A stretch of 64,000 nucleotides of DNA from Ruegeria sediminis. GTDB taxonomy: Bacteria; Pseudomonadota; Alphaproteobacteria; Rhodobacterales; Rhodobacteraceae. How positions within the stretch are numbered: position 1 is the first letter of the stretch; every line of letters begins with the position of its first letter. The translations under genes and the position numbers were made by a program. Where the stretch lies: the NCBI RefSeq assembly GCF_005938215.1, contig NZ_VCPD01000004.1, forward strand, positions 248,001-312,000, in the 5' to 3' direction. Below the pieces are notes generated by a model. It was not told where the DNA came from, searched no databases, and saw only the letters and a program-made list of their open reading frames with translations. Positions 35,204 through 44,518 of this stretch are shown one piece after another.

Positions 35204-37147
35204 ATGTGCGGAATTTGCGGGATCCTGCGGATAGACCCTTCGTCGGAAGCTCCCGACGAGGGGTTGGCGGCCAGAATGGCGGCGACCCTTGCCCATCGCG
35301 GGCCGAACGACGATGGCACCTGGTCGGACGATCATGTCGCGCTGGGTTTCCGGCGGCTGTCGGTGATCGACCTGTCCTATGCCGGGCATCAGCCGATGAC
35401 GAACGAGGACGGCACCGAGGTGATCGTCTTCAACGGCGAGATCTACAACTTCCAGGAACTCAAGAAAAAGCATCGGCTGGAAGAACGCGGTCATATCTTC
35501 AAGTCGCGCACGGATACCGAAGTGCTGATCCACCTCTACGAAGAGATGGGACTGGACATGGTGGCCGAGCTGAACGGAATGTTTGCGTTCGCGATCTGGG
35601 ACTCGCGCAGCCGGGAACTGCACCTGGTACGGGACCGGTATGGGATCAAGCCCTTCTTCTATCAGTCCGATGAGGCATATTTCCGGTTCGGTTCGGAAAT
35701 CAAGGCGATCATTGCCGACGAGCGGGTTGAGCGCAAACCTTCGCTTCAGGCGCTGCACGATTTCCTGACCTTCAACTACATCCCCGGCACCCAAACCGCC
35801 TTTGAGGGGATTCTGGAGGTGCCGCCGGGCCATCACATGACCGTCACCGCAGGCGGTGAGATCTCGATCAAGCGCTATTGGGACCTGCACTTCCGCGCCG
35901 ATGCCGCAATGGCCGAAGAGCACGCGGTAGCGCGTTCGTACGAGTTGATGGACAAGGCGCTGCAACGGCGCCTGATAGCCGATGTTCCGATCGGCGTATT
36001 TCTGTCCGGCGGCCTTGATTCCAGCACGCTCGTGGCGCTGATGCACAAGCACGTGGACGAGCCGGTCCATACCTACTCCGTAGGTTTCGAGGACCAAAGC
36101 TTCAATGAACTGCCTTATGCCAGGATCGTGGCGGACAAGTTCAACACCGTGCATCGCGAGGTGACGGTCACCGCGGATATGGTGCGGGGCATGCTGCCGA
36201 AATACCTCAGCTTCACGGACGAGCCATATGGTGACGGCTCGGCCATTCCGACCTATTTCGTGAGCGAACTGGCCAAGGACGAGGTCGTGGTGGTCCTGTC
36301 CGGCGAAGGTGGCGACGAAGCCTTCGCAGGCTACGACACTCACGCCGCTTACAACGTCTACAGTCAGGCCCGAAAGATCCCCGGCTTCATCCGCAACGGC
36401 GTCGTGAGGCCCTTGGTGAACCTGCTTCCCGTGTCGGACAAGAAGCTGAGTTTCGAGTTCAAGGCGAAACGGTTCCTCGGCGGCTTGGACCTGCCGCCCG
36501 CAGAGGCGCATCTGTGGTGGCGGATCGTGCTGGGCGAGGCCGAGAAATTCGACCTTTACGCAGAAGGCCTGGCGAATGTGGCCGCGCTGCAGCCGTCTGT
36601 GCGCCATTTCAGCGCCGCCTTCGACCATTGCGGCGCCGACGAGATTCTGTCGCGGCTGATGTACATCGATTCGACGATCTTTCTGCCCGACGATCTGATG
36701 ATCAAGAATGACCGGATGACGATGGCGCATTCCCTGGAGGCGCGGGTGCCTTTCACAGACCCGGAACTGACCGCGTTTCTCGCCACGGTGCCGCCGCATC
36801 TGAAGATGAAGAACCGGCGCAAGAAGCACCTGATGCGCCGGGCGATGGAGAATGATCTGCCCGAGAGCATCCTCAACAAGAAGAAGGTCGGGCTGGAAAT
36901 GCCTTATTCGCGCTGGCTCAAGAGAGAGTTGAAGGACCTGATGATGCGCTATCTAGGACCCGACAACATCGCGAGGATCGGCCTGTTCCGCCCGCAGGCG
37001 ATCCAGCGCTTGATCGATGACCACCTGAACGGCCGCCGCGACAACGGCCGGCCGCTTTGGGGGCTCTTGAACTATGTTATGTGGTACGAGCTCTATATCG
37101 ACACTCAGCCGGGCTTGCGGAAAACCCAGATGGTCGAGATGACGTAG
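35204..37147 (+). CDS. asnB: Glutamine-hydrolysing asparagine synthase-type amidotransferase
   Basis: The 647-residue protein begins MCGICG, so Cys2 is the glutaminase nucleophile. LAHRGPNDDGTW and FNGEIYNF belong to the glutaminase domain, and the synthetase domain has the ATP loop LSGGLDSSTLVAL near residue 268 and GEGGDEAFAGY near 368. Length and pattern fit AsnB-like amidotransferases found in exopolysaccharide loci, including those accompanying exosortase systems. There it may amidate a uronic acid rather than make free asparagine; that is inference from context. The 3' end overlaps the convergent GtrA gene by 43 bp. Confidence 0.88.
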   Translation: MCGICGILRIDPSSEAPDEGLAARMAATLAHRGPNDDGTWSDDHVALGFRRLSVIDLSYAGHQPMTNEDGTEVIVFNGEIYNFQELKKKHRLEERGHIFKSRTDTEVLIHLYEEMGLDMVAELNGMFAFAIWDSRSRELHLVRDRYGIKPFFYQSDEAYFRFGSEIKAIIADERVERKPSLQALHDFLTFNYIPGTQTAFEGILEVPPGHHMTVTAGGEISIKRYWDLHFRADAAMAEEHAVARSYELMDKALQRRLIADVPIGVFLSGGLDSSTLVALMHKHVDEPVHTYSVGFEDQSFNELPYARIVADKFNTVHREVTVTADMVRGMLPKYLSFTDEPYGDGSAIPTYFVSELAKDEVVVVLSGEGGDEAFAGYDTHAAYNVYSQARKIPGFIRNGVVRPLVNLLPVSDKKLSFEFKAKRFLGGLDLPPAEAHLWWRIVLGEAEKFDLYAEGLANVAALQPSVRHFSAAFDHCGADEILSRLMYIDSTIFLPDDLMIKNDRMTMAHSLEARVPFTDPELTAFLATVPPHLKMKNRRKKHLMRRAMENDLPESILNKKKVGLEMPYSRWLKRELKDLMMRYLGPDNIARIGLFRPQAIQRLIDDHLNGRRDNGRPLWGLLNYVMWYELYIDTQPGLRKTQMVEMT

Positions 37148-37509
37148 CTGGCGACGAAAGAGGCGCCGATCGCCACGAGCAGGATGAGCCAGAACGGCAG
37201 GTCCGTCGCGAATCCCAACCCCGCCACAACGGCGAGCCGGACCACCAGCGAAAACAGCACCGCCAAAAGGTATTTGGCAAACCCCCGGACTGAAATGGTG
37301 TGCCGGCTGGTATGTTCATAGCTGAAGATGTTGTGCCCGCAGTAGTTCACGGCGGAACCGACGACGAACCCGAATGTCGCGGCGAAAACCGGAGGCGAGG
37401 ACAAGGCCGCGACCAACAGAACCGCAAGCAGGAAATCAGCGACGGTGCCCAGAATGTTGATGCTCAGGAACCTGAAGAACTGGCGTTTGTCTTTGAGGTT
37501 TGAAGTCAT
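37105..37509 (-). CDS. GtrA-like membrane protein
   Basis: The 134-residue product has four hydrophobic helices and the GtrA-family pattern: FFRFLSINILGTVADF at the start, the FVVGSAVNYCGHNIFSY segment in the middle and a C-terminal ISTIWVFR. GtrA-type proteins are thought to flip polyprenyl-phosphate-linked sugars for surface polymer modification. It would suit the neighbouring GT39-like enzyme, which uses such donors. The gene ends inside asnB on the opposite strand. Confidence 0.85.
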   Translation of the reverse strand: MTSNLKDKRQFFRFLSINILGTVADFLLAVLLVAALSSPPVFAATFGFVVGSAVNYCGHNIFSYEHTSRHTISVRGFAKYLLAVLFSLVVRLAVVAGLGFATDLPFWLILLVAIGASFVASYVISTIWVFRKPG

Positions 37510-37619
37510 CTTGCCAATTGCCAGTTATTGACTTGGAACCATCGAGAAAACACATTCTGCCTTTTGTCAAAATGTCTCAGCCAGTCCTCTGATCCGCAGC
37601 CCAGGAAACCAATAGGCGT

Positions 37620-38894
37620 CTACCTGCGAGACGACGGGTAGTTGCGAACAAGTGTCGATCCAGCGTCGAGACGGTGAATCCGGCCACCGGGACGCACACC
37701 ATACTCAAAATAACCATTTTTCGGACCGGTCGCGTAGTAGATGAACTCGCGATCGTAGTAGCCTTGAGCAGATGGCGATTCATCCTGAACAAACGCATTT
37801 TCGATAACGACCCAGTCCCGCTGGTTTTCGAACCCACCTATGCTACTGACGACGTTTTTTTCGATAACGACATACTTTGACGACAGGACGTTGATGCGTG
37901 GGATTGAGACATTTCCACCTTCGGCTCGGCGCACCCGGATGATCGTATTTCTTCTGATCGAAAGGTTATCAACACCATCTACAGAGATGCCGTGAACATG
38001 CGCATTGTAGATGACGTTGTTTTCAATCGCGACATTCTGGTGCCGCATATTTGGGTCATTCATGTTCTTACCGCTACTCCCCATAAAAATAGTCTGGGTG
38101 TAATCCCCACGCCCGATGTCGAAGATGTTATCCCGAATCACGACATCAGTGCTGCGCAATCCAGAACTACGCATGATCTGAAGCATGTCTCTGTGATCTC
38201 GTCCTTGAACGCCGCGGAAATTGTGTAGACGGTTGGCTTCAACCACCAAACCCGAGATACCTCCGAATGCCATTCCATCCGACCGAACATCATAGATGTT
38301 GTTGCCGCGTAAGATGAGGTTGGAGGTATTTCCACCCGTAATAGCCTTCCACCATTTCCGGAAAGTACTATTCAGGATGCTTACGGATGCGCTGTCTGTG
38401 ATCCGCAAGCCACGTCCGTGCCCAACGCCGGCGTTATAATCACCATCGAACACCGAATTGGCAATAGTTACGTCGCTACTGGCCTTTATTATGAACGGAC
38501 TGAAGGAGTCCTTGTCGCCTTGCGTAAAAGCGTAGTCGAATACCAACCCGTCGAGGACTATGTTCCGGACACCACTCAGATGCAGCTTTGAAAAACAGGC
38601 CGGTGACTTGGGATTAGCTGACCGAATCGTAACTGATTTCCCGAAGGTCGCACGGATTTTCAAGGTCCCATAGTTTCCGCCCGCCAATGCCAAGGTTTCG
38701 CCTCCGCGGGCTTTCCTGAGAGCGGCGGACAGTTCGGCGGCGTTGCGGATGACCTGCCCCTGGCCGGCCCCGGCAGCGGTCGTCGTGATTTTGTTGCCTG
38801 AACAAGCCGGAGCGGCGGACAGTTGCGTCGACAAGGCCAAGAGGAGGACTGCGGTGCAAGCCAGAAGGCCGACTGGGTTGTGTTTGCTTCGCAT
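37620..38894 (-). CDS. Secreted right-handed parallel beta-helix protein
   Basis: From the ATG at 38894 the 424-residue product has a Sec signal peptide (MRSKHNP, hydrophobic core, SAAPA cleavage region). The rest is a parallel beta-helix of repeated rungs such as VVIRDNIFDIGRGDY and VAIENNVIYNAHVHGI, the fold of pectate lyases, alginate lyases and mannuronan epimerases. It is clearly paralogous to the divergent gene at 39340: the blocks GGETLALAGGNYGTL, WWKAITGGNTS, YDVRSDGMAFGG and YTQTIFMG have direct counterparts there. A role in trimming or epimerising the exopolysaccharide in the periplasm is inferred. Starts at 38912 and 38969 are also in frame. Confidence 0.8.
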   Translation of the reverse strand: MRSKHNPVGLLACTAVLLLALSTQLSAAPACSGNKITTTAAGAGQGQVIRNAAELSAALRKARGGETLALAGGNYGTLKIRATFGKSVTIRSANPKSPACFSKLHLSGVRNIVLDGLVFDYAFTQGDKDSFSPFIIKASSDVTIANSVFDGDYNAGVGHGRGLRITDSASVSILNSTFRKWWKAITGGNTSNLILRGNNIYDVRSDGMAFGGISGLVVEANRLHNFRGVQGRDHRDMLQIMRSSGLRSTDVVIRDNIFDIGRGDYTQTIFMGSSGKNMNDPNMRHQNVAIENNVIYNAHVHGISVDGVDNLSIRRNTIIRVRRAEGGNVSIPRINVLSSKYVVIEKNVVSSIGGFENQRDWVVIENAFVQDESPSAQGYYDREFIYYATGPKNGYFEYGVRPGGRIHRLDAGSTLVRNYPSSRR

Positions 38895-39339
38895 GTGGCG
38901 GCCGCTCTTCATCCCTTTCGTGACGGGCCCGATTCTACGATCCGGGGAAAGTCTTGTCCACGTCGTCATGTTTGCCGGCCGGAAACGGGCATTCCAAACC
39001 CGCTTCGGAATTGCTGCCCAAGCGTCAACGGGCGATTTGCTGCCGATGACCTATCGGGGATACGCGGGGATATGCCTGAAAAAAAGGGGGCTCAAGCCTG
39101 GATGTTGCGCATCGCGTTTCTCGCCCTCAAAGCTGGACGCAAGAAAAAAATGTCCGGGTATCGAGTTCAAGTTTTCCCGGAAACGGAAGGCAGTCGAGCA
39201 ATATTGTCCACACGCAGGCAAAAATCTCTGAATATTTCCGTTTTTGGCCACGCTGTCGCCGCAAAGCGACTGTTCCCTATGGCCCTCTCGAGCGGGGTCT
39301 ACTGCGCTGTAAAGGCGCTTCTGAAACCAAAGGTGTAGA
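38895..39339. other. Divergent promoter region between the beta-helix genes
   Basis: This 445-bp region separates two divergently transcribed paralogues and must carry promoters for both. Open frames here have no recognisable product, and I can name no operator. Confidence 0.5.
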
Positions 39340-41445
39340 ATGTCAAAAACGATCACGGTTACCTCTGCGGCCGAGTTGAATCAGGCGCTGTCGCAAGCAA
39401 CAGGAGGCGAAACGATCCTTCTGGCGGCAGGCGACTATGGCACGTTGAATTTGAAGAACATCCAATATGGGTCGAATGTTTCGATAAAGTCGCTGGACCC
39501 CAATGTGCCTGCTACCATTTCGAAAATGAGACTAGATGGTGTGTCGAATATTACATTCGAAGATGTGATGTTTGACTACAAATTCAACGGTGAAGCGACA
39601 AGCCATATGGCTTTCGAAATCAAGAACAGTTCCAAGATCGCGATCAAGGACTCGGTTTTTTCCGGCGACATCGCGCAAGGAGTTTCTTCGGTTGACGACG
39701 GATATGGGACTGGAAAGGGCCTCGTTGTTCGGAACAGTTCGGATATTGTTGTTTCCAACAATGAATTTTTCGACTGGTGGAAAGCACTTAGTGTTTCCGG
39801 CACCATCGGTGTGAACGTGTCAGGCAACAATGTTCATTCAATTCGGTCGGACGGGATGTTTTTTGACGGGAACCAAACCGTACTCATCGAAAAAAACTAT
39901 ATCCATGACTTCAAACGCTCACTTGGCGCGGGAGATCACGGAGACTTCATTCAGTTCACCAAGCTTCTTGGCACAAGCAGTGATATCACGATACGCGAGA
40001 ACGTCATCGACATGGGTTCGGGCGAATACGCCCAATCGATTTTTATGGGGAACGGAAAATCGGACCCGAATAATCCGGCCATGTTTTATACCAATGTCGT
40101 GATCGAGAACAACTTGATCTACAATGCCCAAACGCACGGCATAACTGTAAGCGGCGCTAAGGACCTGACGATTTCTAAAAACACGCTACTGGCAATGGAC
40201 CGAGGCGTTACCGGCGGAATCGCGATCCCCAAGATCAACGTTGCCGGCGGTTCGCAGAATGTCACGATCGACCACAACGTCGTTTCCGACGTTGCCGGCT
40301 ATACTGGTCAATCGGATTGGAATGTTACGAAAAACGTGCATGTCCAAAACACGGACCCAAATGCGCCGGGCTACTATGACAACTTGTTTGTCTACCACGC
40401 CACCGCCGCACAGGACGGGTACAATCAGTATGGTGTGGTTCCCGGCAGCGTCATTGATGCGTCCAACGCAGGATCGGATTTGGTCAAGCTGTTTCCCATG
40501 TCATACGACACATGGGTGGGCAGTTCGGGCATCAGCATCCCGCCGTCTTCCGGCAATATTGGCAGCGGCGGAACCACCGTGCCGGGAACGCCGGCGACCG
40601 ACCCCAGCGCTCCGGACACCGGCGGGTCTGAGGCAACGGGTGGGAGCACCAATCCGGCACCGGACACTGGCGACACTAGTACCTCCGGCCCCGAAACTGG
40701 AGATACCGTTGTGGCCGGGCCCGCTGAGGAAACCTCTGGTTCGACCACACCAGACATTGGCAAAACCGAAATCGCGGGGCCGGAAGTCGGAAGCACCGAT
40801 GCGACGTCTGCCCCGGACAACGGGCAAACCACAGAGACGCCACTTGGAGATTTCGTTCTGGACTTAGCCGAACTCCTGAATGGCAATCAAGGTGAATTAC
40901 GCGGTGACGCGGCAGTTCTCGACACCCCGACTGGTCCAGCCATTCACTTTGACGGATATGGTGACTCTGTCAGACTGGGTCGCCTGGAACAATTCGAGCA
41001 CTCGGAACAACTCACTTTCACGGTTGAGTTCACGCGGAACGAAGCGGATGGCAGCGAGCAACGGGTAGTCTGGAACAAAGGCCACGTAGGGCTGACACTC
41101 GAGGATGATGGGCTGGTAGCGCATGTCGCAAACAACGACGCCAGGTTCACCAGAGGCTTCAAGGTAGACAATATTGGTCTAAATGACACCGATATGCATC
41201 GGATCACGGTCATGGTCGATCAGAATGCCGATCGACTGCAGATCGTGGTGGACGGCGCCGTTGTCCTAGAAGAGACCAACACGGATCTGGATTTCGTGGA
41301 TGCCTTTGGTGGCCGCCAGCGGGGTTGGGAACTCGGAACTACACACAGTCGCCATGTCGATGGCCAGATCAGTGAGTTCAGCGTCGACGACGATGTCGCC
41401 TTTCTCGATACTCCCTACGTGCAGGAGAACAGCTTGCTTGGCTGA
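39340..41445 (+). CDS. Beta-helix protein with LamG-like C-terminal domain
   Basis: The 701-residue product has three parts. Residues 1-400 form a parallel beta-helix closely related to the gene at 37620 (GGETILLAAGDYGTL, WWKALSVSGT, HSIRSDGMFFDG, YAQSIFMGNG). Residues 400-503 are a flexible linker rich in Pro, Thr, Gly and Asp with recurring PDTG, PETGD and PEVGS units. Residues 505-701 resemble a LamG/concanavalin-like glycan-binding domain (GPAIHFDGYGDSV, LTFTVEFTRNE, GWELGTTHSRHVDGQISEF). Unlike its paralogue it has no N-terminal signal peptide, so export by a C-terminal signal (type I) is likely but no RTX repeats are seen. AAAGGTG precedes the ATG. A strong hairpin follows. Confidence 0.8.
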   Translation: MSKTITVTSAAELNQALSQATGGETILLAAGDYGTLNLKNIQYGSNVSIKSLDPNVPATISKMRLDGVSNITFEDVMFDYKFNGEATSHMAFEIKNSSKIAIKDSVFSGDIAQGVSSVDDGYGTGKGLVVRNSSDIVVSNNEFFDWWKALSVSGTIGVNVSGNNVHSIRSDGMFFDGNQTVLIEKNYIHDFKRSLGAGDHGDFIQFTKLLGTSSDITIRENVIDMGSGEYAQSIFMGNGKSDPNNPAMFYTNVVIENNLIYNAQTHGITVSGAKDLTISKNTLLAMDRGVTGGIAIPKINVAGGSQNVTIDHNVVSDVAGYTGQSDWNVTKNVHVQNTDPNAPGYYDNLFVYHATAAQDGYNQYGVVPGSVIDASNAGSDLVKLFPMSYDTWVGSSGISIPPSSGNIGSGGTTVPGTPATDPSAPDTGGSEATGGSTNPAPDTGDTSTSGPETGDTVVAGPAEETSGSTTPDIGKTEIAGPEVGSTDATSAPDNGQTTETPLGDFVLDLAELLNGNQGELRGDAAVLDTPTGPAIHFDGYGDSVRLGRLEQFEHSEQLTFTVEFTRNEADGSEQRVVWNKGHVGLTLEDDGLVAHVANNDARFTRGFKVDNIGLNDTDMHRITVMVDQNADRLQIVVDGAVVLEETNTDLDFVDAFGGRQRGWELGTTHSRHVDGQISEFSVDDDVAFLDTPYVQENSLLG

Positions 41446-41493
41446 CGTATTCGCTCCAGCAGTACGGATGTTCGAATACTGTTGAAAAGTTGT

Positions 41494-41530
41494 ATTGGCT
41501 GGGTGCAGAATTGCATCCAGCCAATCACTT
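41494..41530 (+). terminator. Strong hairpin, probable terminator of the beta-helix/LamG gene
   Basis: ATTGGCTGGGTGCA (41494-41507) and TGCATCCAGCCAAT (41512-41525) pair with a single G-T wobble around GAAT, followed by CACTTTC. The T tract is weak, but the stem is long and lies 49 bp after the stop codon. Confidence 0.65.
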
Positions 41531-41588
41531 TCTTGGACGGCATATTGTCGGTCCCGAATTCAATTCTCAATGCGGAGGCGATCGCGAC

Positions 41589-42377
41589 ATGATATTATCC
41601 GATCGCTACCGTTTCGTGTTCGTTCATGTTCCAAAATGCGCGGGTACGTCCGTGAGAGAAGCAGTTTTGCCCTTTCACGATGCCGATACCCGCTTTCTGA
41701 AGACCGTCGAACATCATTCGGAACTGGGAGACATAGACTATCGGCACCTGCCGCTAAAGCTGTTGCGAGACCTTGATTCGGAGGCTTTCGCAAAGCTAAA
41801 AACCTATGAAAGTTATGCCCTTTTGCGCGATCCGTTCCAACGATTCCGCTCGGCAATGTCGCAAAGGGCAAAAATGTACCTCGGGAAGGAATTCGCGCAA
41901 CTTGACGACAACGAAATTCGCGCCGAGATTGAACAGGTCAAAACTTATCTACAATCCGAACCTAAGGTACTTGAACCCGGGTTCATTCATTTTTCGAGAC
42001 AATCAGATTACGTCTGGCTCGACGGTCAGAAACTGATAAAGAACCTATATCCGGTTGAGCGTCTCGATCTACTTCTTGCTGCGCTCGCCCGGCAAATCGG
42101 AACTGATTCCTTGAAAGCCGGTCATGCGAACAGAACCAAGGTATTTCGCCATCCCGGGTTGAAGCGCATCATGTATGGAAGCGCCGCATTGTCACGCAGG
42201 CTTCTACCCAGCGCAGTTCACGAAAAACTTCGAACCTCAGCGCGACGTATGCTAATGAAAGCAGGAACCTCGCAATCGAGTCCAGTTTTCGGCGAACGCC
42301 ATGTGAAAAACTTCATCCGCGACTACTACGCCGCCGATCTTGCCATGTATCGTTGCGTTTTGGCGGGTGTCTCTTGA
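41589..42377 (+). CDS. Sulfotransferase family 2 protein
   Basis: The 262-residue product has the PAPS loop VFVHVPKCAGTSV near residue 10 and the LLRDPFQRFRSAM 3'-phosphate segment near 76, as in carbohydrate sulfotransferases. The ATG at 41589 follows GGAGG; the longer frame from 41490 would run through the preceding hairpin and is rejected. It is one of four sulfotransferases in the window, three of them inside this polysaccharide locus. Confidence 0.85.
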   Translation: MILSDRYRFVFVHVPKCAGTSVREAVLPFHDADTRFLKTVEHHSELGDIDYRHLPLKLLRDLDSEAFAKLKTYESYALLRDPFQRFRSAMSQRAKMYLGKEFAQLDDNEIRAEIEQVKTYLQSEPKVLEPGFIHFSRQSDYVWLDGQKLIKNLYPVERLDLLLAALARQIGTDSLKAGHANRTKVFRHPGLKRIMYGSAALSRRLLPSAVHEKLRTSARRMLMKAGTSQSSPVFGERHVKNFIRDYYAADLAMYRCVLAGVS

Positions 42378-42551
42378 CCAAACTCGTTACTTCGGGCGCC
42401 ATGGAATGCCAATTGATGGTCAGTAACCACCTAAGACAGTTCATCCAATAAACGCCTCGATTGGCGGAGACTGGTATCGTACAAATCTTTCGCACATGTG
42501 ACCGTGACAGCGGCTTCTTTCAAAGTGCCTGAGAAGAGCGGAGAATGGAAG

Positions 42552-42893
42552 ATGACGAGAGTAATCCGAATCGACGAGGCTCGGATTCTTGATCACCTCG
42601 GTGAGATGATACACGCTCTGTCGAAGGGGCATTGGATGCGATGCTGGACACTGAGGCGGATCGGCCGTGCGGCGCGAGCAAATACGAGCGGACGGAGCCG
42701 CAGGGATACGCAGGCGGGCATCTATGATCGCTTGCTCGACGCCAAAGCAGGGCCAGTGAAGCTGGAAAGTACGAAAACTACGCAAACAGACGTTCGAGAC
42801 GGCAATCATCGAGCGGTATCAGCGCCGAGAGAGCAGCGTCGACCGTCGGCGCGCGATTGGTACCGCCTGCCTGAGTATGTGGCTGAGATCAAA
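42552..42893 (+). pseudogene. Degenerate IS256-family transposase N-terminal fragment
   Basis: MTRVIRIDEARILDHLGEM matches the start of IS256-type transposases. The family sequence then continues in other frames: EGALDAMLDTEADR from 42623, DTQAGIYDRLLDAKAG back in the first frame, and TFETAIIERYQRRESSVD from about 42790 in a third. At least three frameshifts are therefore present, and everything after about residue 115 of the family, including the DDE catalytic core, is missing. No terminal inverted repeats were found. It is a relic of an old insertion. Confidence 0.75.
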
Positions 42894-43363
42894 AGCACGT
42901 AGTTAACTCCGTCTATAGGAACGTGTGTTATGCGGGGTCTGCGATGCGTGGTGAAATTCTTTAGGTTGGAACAGCGGCGTTTCTGTAGTGACGTGGACAA
43001 ACTCGAGATTGTCACGTCGGTTGGTATCGGCGAAGCTGTGTGGCGTCAGCACCTACCGGACAGATTGACCTGCTGCCAGAAAACTGGACCGTCCTAAGCT
43101 GCAATTTTCCACTTATTGAGCCGCTCCCCTTGTTCGGACCACCCGATGGGGGCACGCCACCCCATCTGCGTCCGCGAGTTTTTCCTTCCAAACATCAATC
43201 CCAACGTATGTCACCGAAAGCTCGTCTTCCATGCCAGTCCTCTATTGCAAAAGGTGACGCGCGTCGCCCCGCGATCAAGCCACAGGCAATATCCAAGGAA
43301 TACGCCGCCCCGAAGACATGCAGTACTACGGAAAAACCAGCTACAGTTAGTAGCATGTGCGGG
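42894..43363. other. Intergenic region after the transposase relic
   Basis: No gene that I can support lies in these 470 bp. Short frames such as 43040-43390 have irregular composition. The region may contain further debris from the insertion, but I recognise nothing specific. Confidence 0.45.
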
Positions 43364-44299
43364 CTAGTCTTCCGACGCTTGGGCGCCTGAGGCTTCGGCA
43401 CTTGACAACTGAAGAACGGATTTTGCGATCGCGAGCTGTTCCTCGTGCCATTGCCAACGCAGCTTTTGCACGGGCGCCGCACCTCTTTCAAGGATGCGTG
43501 CTGCGCGGGGCAAGTCTCGCTGGCGCATGACACAGTCATGTACCAGATGCGGACCGAAACAGCCGATCTTGGGGACTTCACACAGGGCCTTCCTGAACGG
43601 CCGTCGCAAATAGATCAATAACTCAAAGAGCGTATGGCACCAAAAGTAAGTATGCGGATTCCGGCGCTTGTCCAGGTAGCGGATACTGTAGTCACACCAA
43701 TCCGAAACGACCGGGTGGTTTGGCTCGGCCGCGAGAAACCATGTCGCGACTTCACGTGTAATTCCAGGCCAGGTAAACCATCGGGTTTCTCTCGTCCAGA
43801 AGAACGCAAAAAAACCCCGTTGACCCAAGACAGGCAACCACTCATCCAGCGGCTTGACGCAGAAGGTCGTTGCATCCGCCCATGCTCCCCCCCGTTCCTT
43901 GAGCAGCTTGAGGCGCAGGAGGTCGGAATAGGATTGTATCGATATCTCTGATGATAGGGGCGGCATGTCTACGAATTTCGCCACCGTTTCCTTGCTAAGA
44001 ACTTGAACGGTCCAGTTCGGGTTGTTGGTTTTCCATGATTCTATGCACATTCGAACGACTTCCGGCGCGTTGTCGATCCCAGTGTCCCAAAAGATCCAAA
44101 TATTGCGCGGTATCGTGCGCGGTATGGATTTTTCGAAACCGTCCGGTCGTGGCATCCCCGCTTTTCGGATCACTCTGCGAGCAAAACTTCGGAGCTGTTT
44201 TCCCTTAAAAAGAAACACAAAAAATGCCAACCATGAGTTTCCAGCCAACACCAGTACTCCTACAAACAACCGCTTTGCATATTTTACCGGCCATTTCAA
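43364..44299 (-). CDS. Capsular polysaccharide synthesis-type glycosyltransferase
   Basis: The protein matches the Caps_synth family (GT32-like): IPRNIWIFWDTGIDNAPEVV, CIESWKTNNPNW, the LLRLKLLKERGGAWADATTF block containing the sugar-nucleotide-binding acidic motif, and FFAFFWTR. One N-terminal hydrophobic helix (VGVLVLAGNSWLAFFVFLF) anchors it. The frame is open to 44455, but the first 52 codons look noncoding. A TTG at 44299 with GGAG five bases upstream, directly before the membrane helix, is my chosen start. It diverges from the Wzy-like gene. Confidence 0.78.
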   Translation of the reverse strand: MKWPVKYAKRLFVGVLVLAGNSWLAFFVFLFKGKQLRSFARRVIRKAGMPRPDGFEKSIPRTIPRNIWIFWDTGIDNAPEVVRMCIESWKTNNPNWTVQVLSKETVAKFVDMPPLSSEISIQSYSDLLRLKLLKERGGAWADATTFCVKPLDEWLPVLGQRGFFAFFWTRETRWFTWPGITREVATWFLAAEPNHPVVSDWCDYSIRYLDKRRNPHTYFWCHTLFELLIYLRRPFRKALCEVPKIGCFGPHLVHDCVMRQRDLPRAARILERGAAPVQKLRWQWHEEQLAIAKSVLQLSSAEASGAQASED

Positions 44300-44518
44300 A
44301 CAGGCTCCAGAAATCAATCGATGCCGGTGCGCGGCAATACGCTTTCCGCGTGTCGTGGCAACCTTTGGGCAACAGTGACGCAAGCATGGCGGAACTGTGT
44401 GCCTTGTCATTCCGAGCGTCGCCATTCCGGGCAGTTCCACGTTGCCGTGTGACAACCCATGTCAGTATAGTTTCTCTATACTTCAGCCTTCATAGCGGGC
44501 ATCGAAGGTGTGGCCGCC

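Noticed and set aside
41490..41588. N-terminal extension of the sulfotransferase gene
   Set aside because: It would translate through a strong hairpin; the ATG at 41589 has a GGAGG site and starts the conserved fold.
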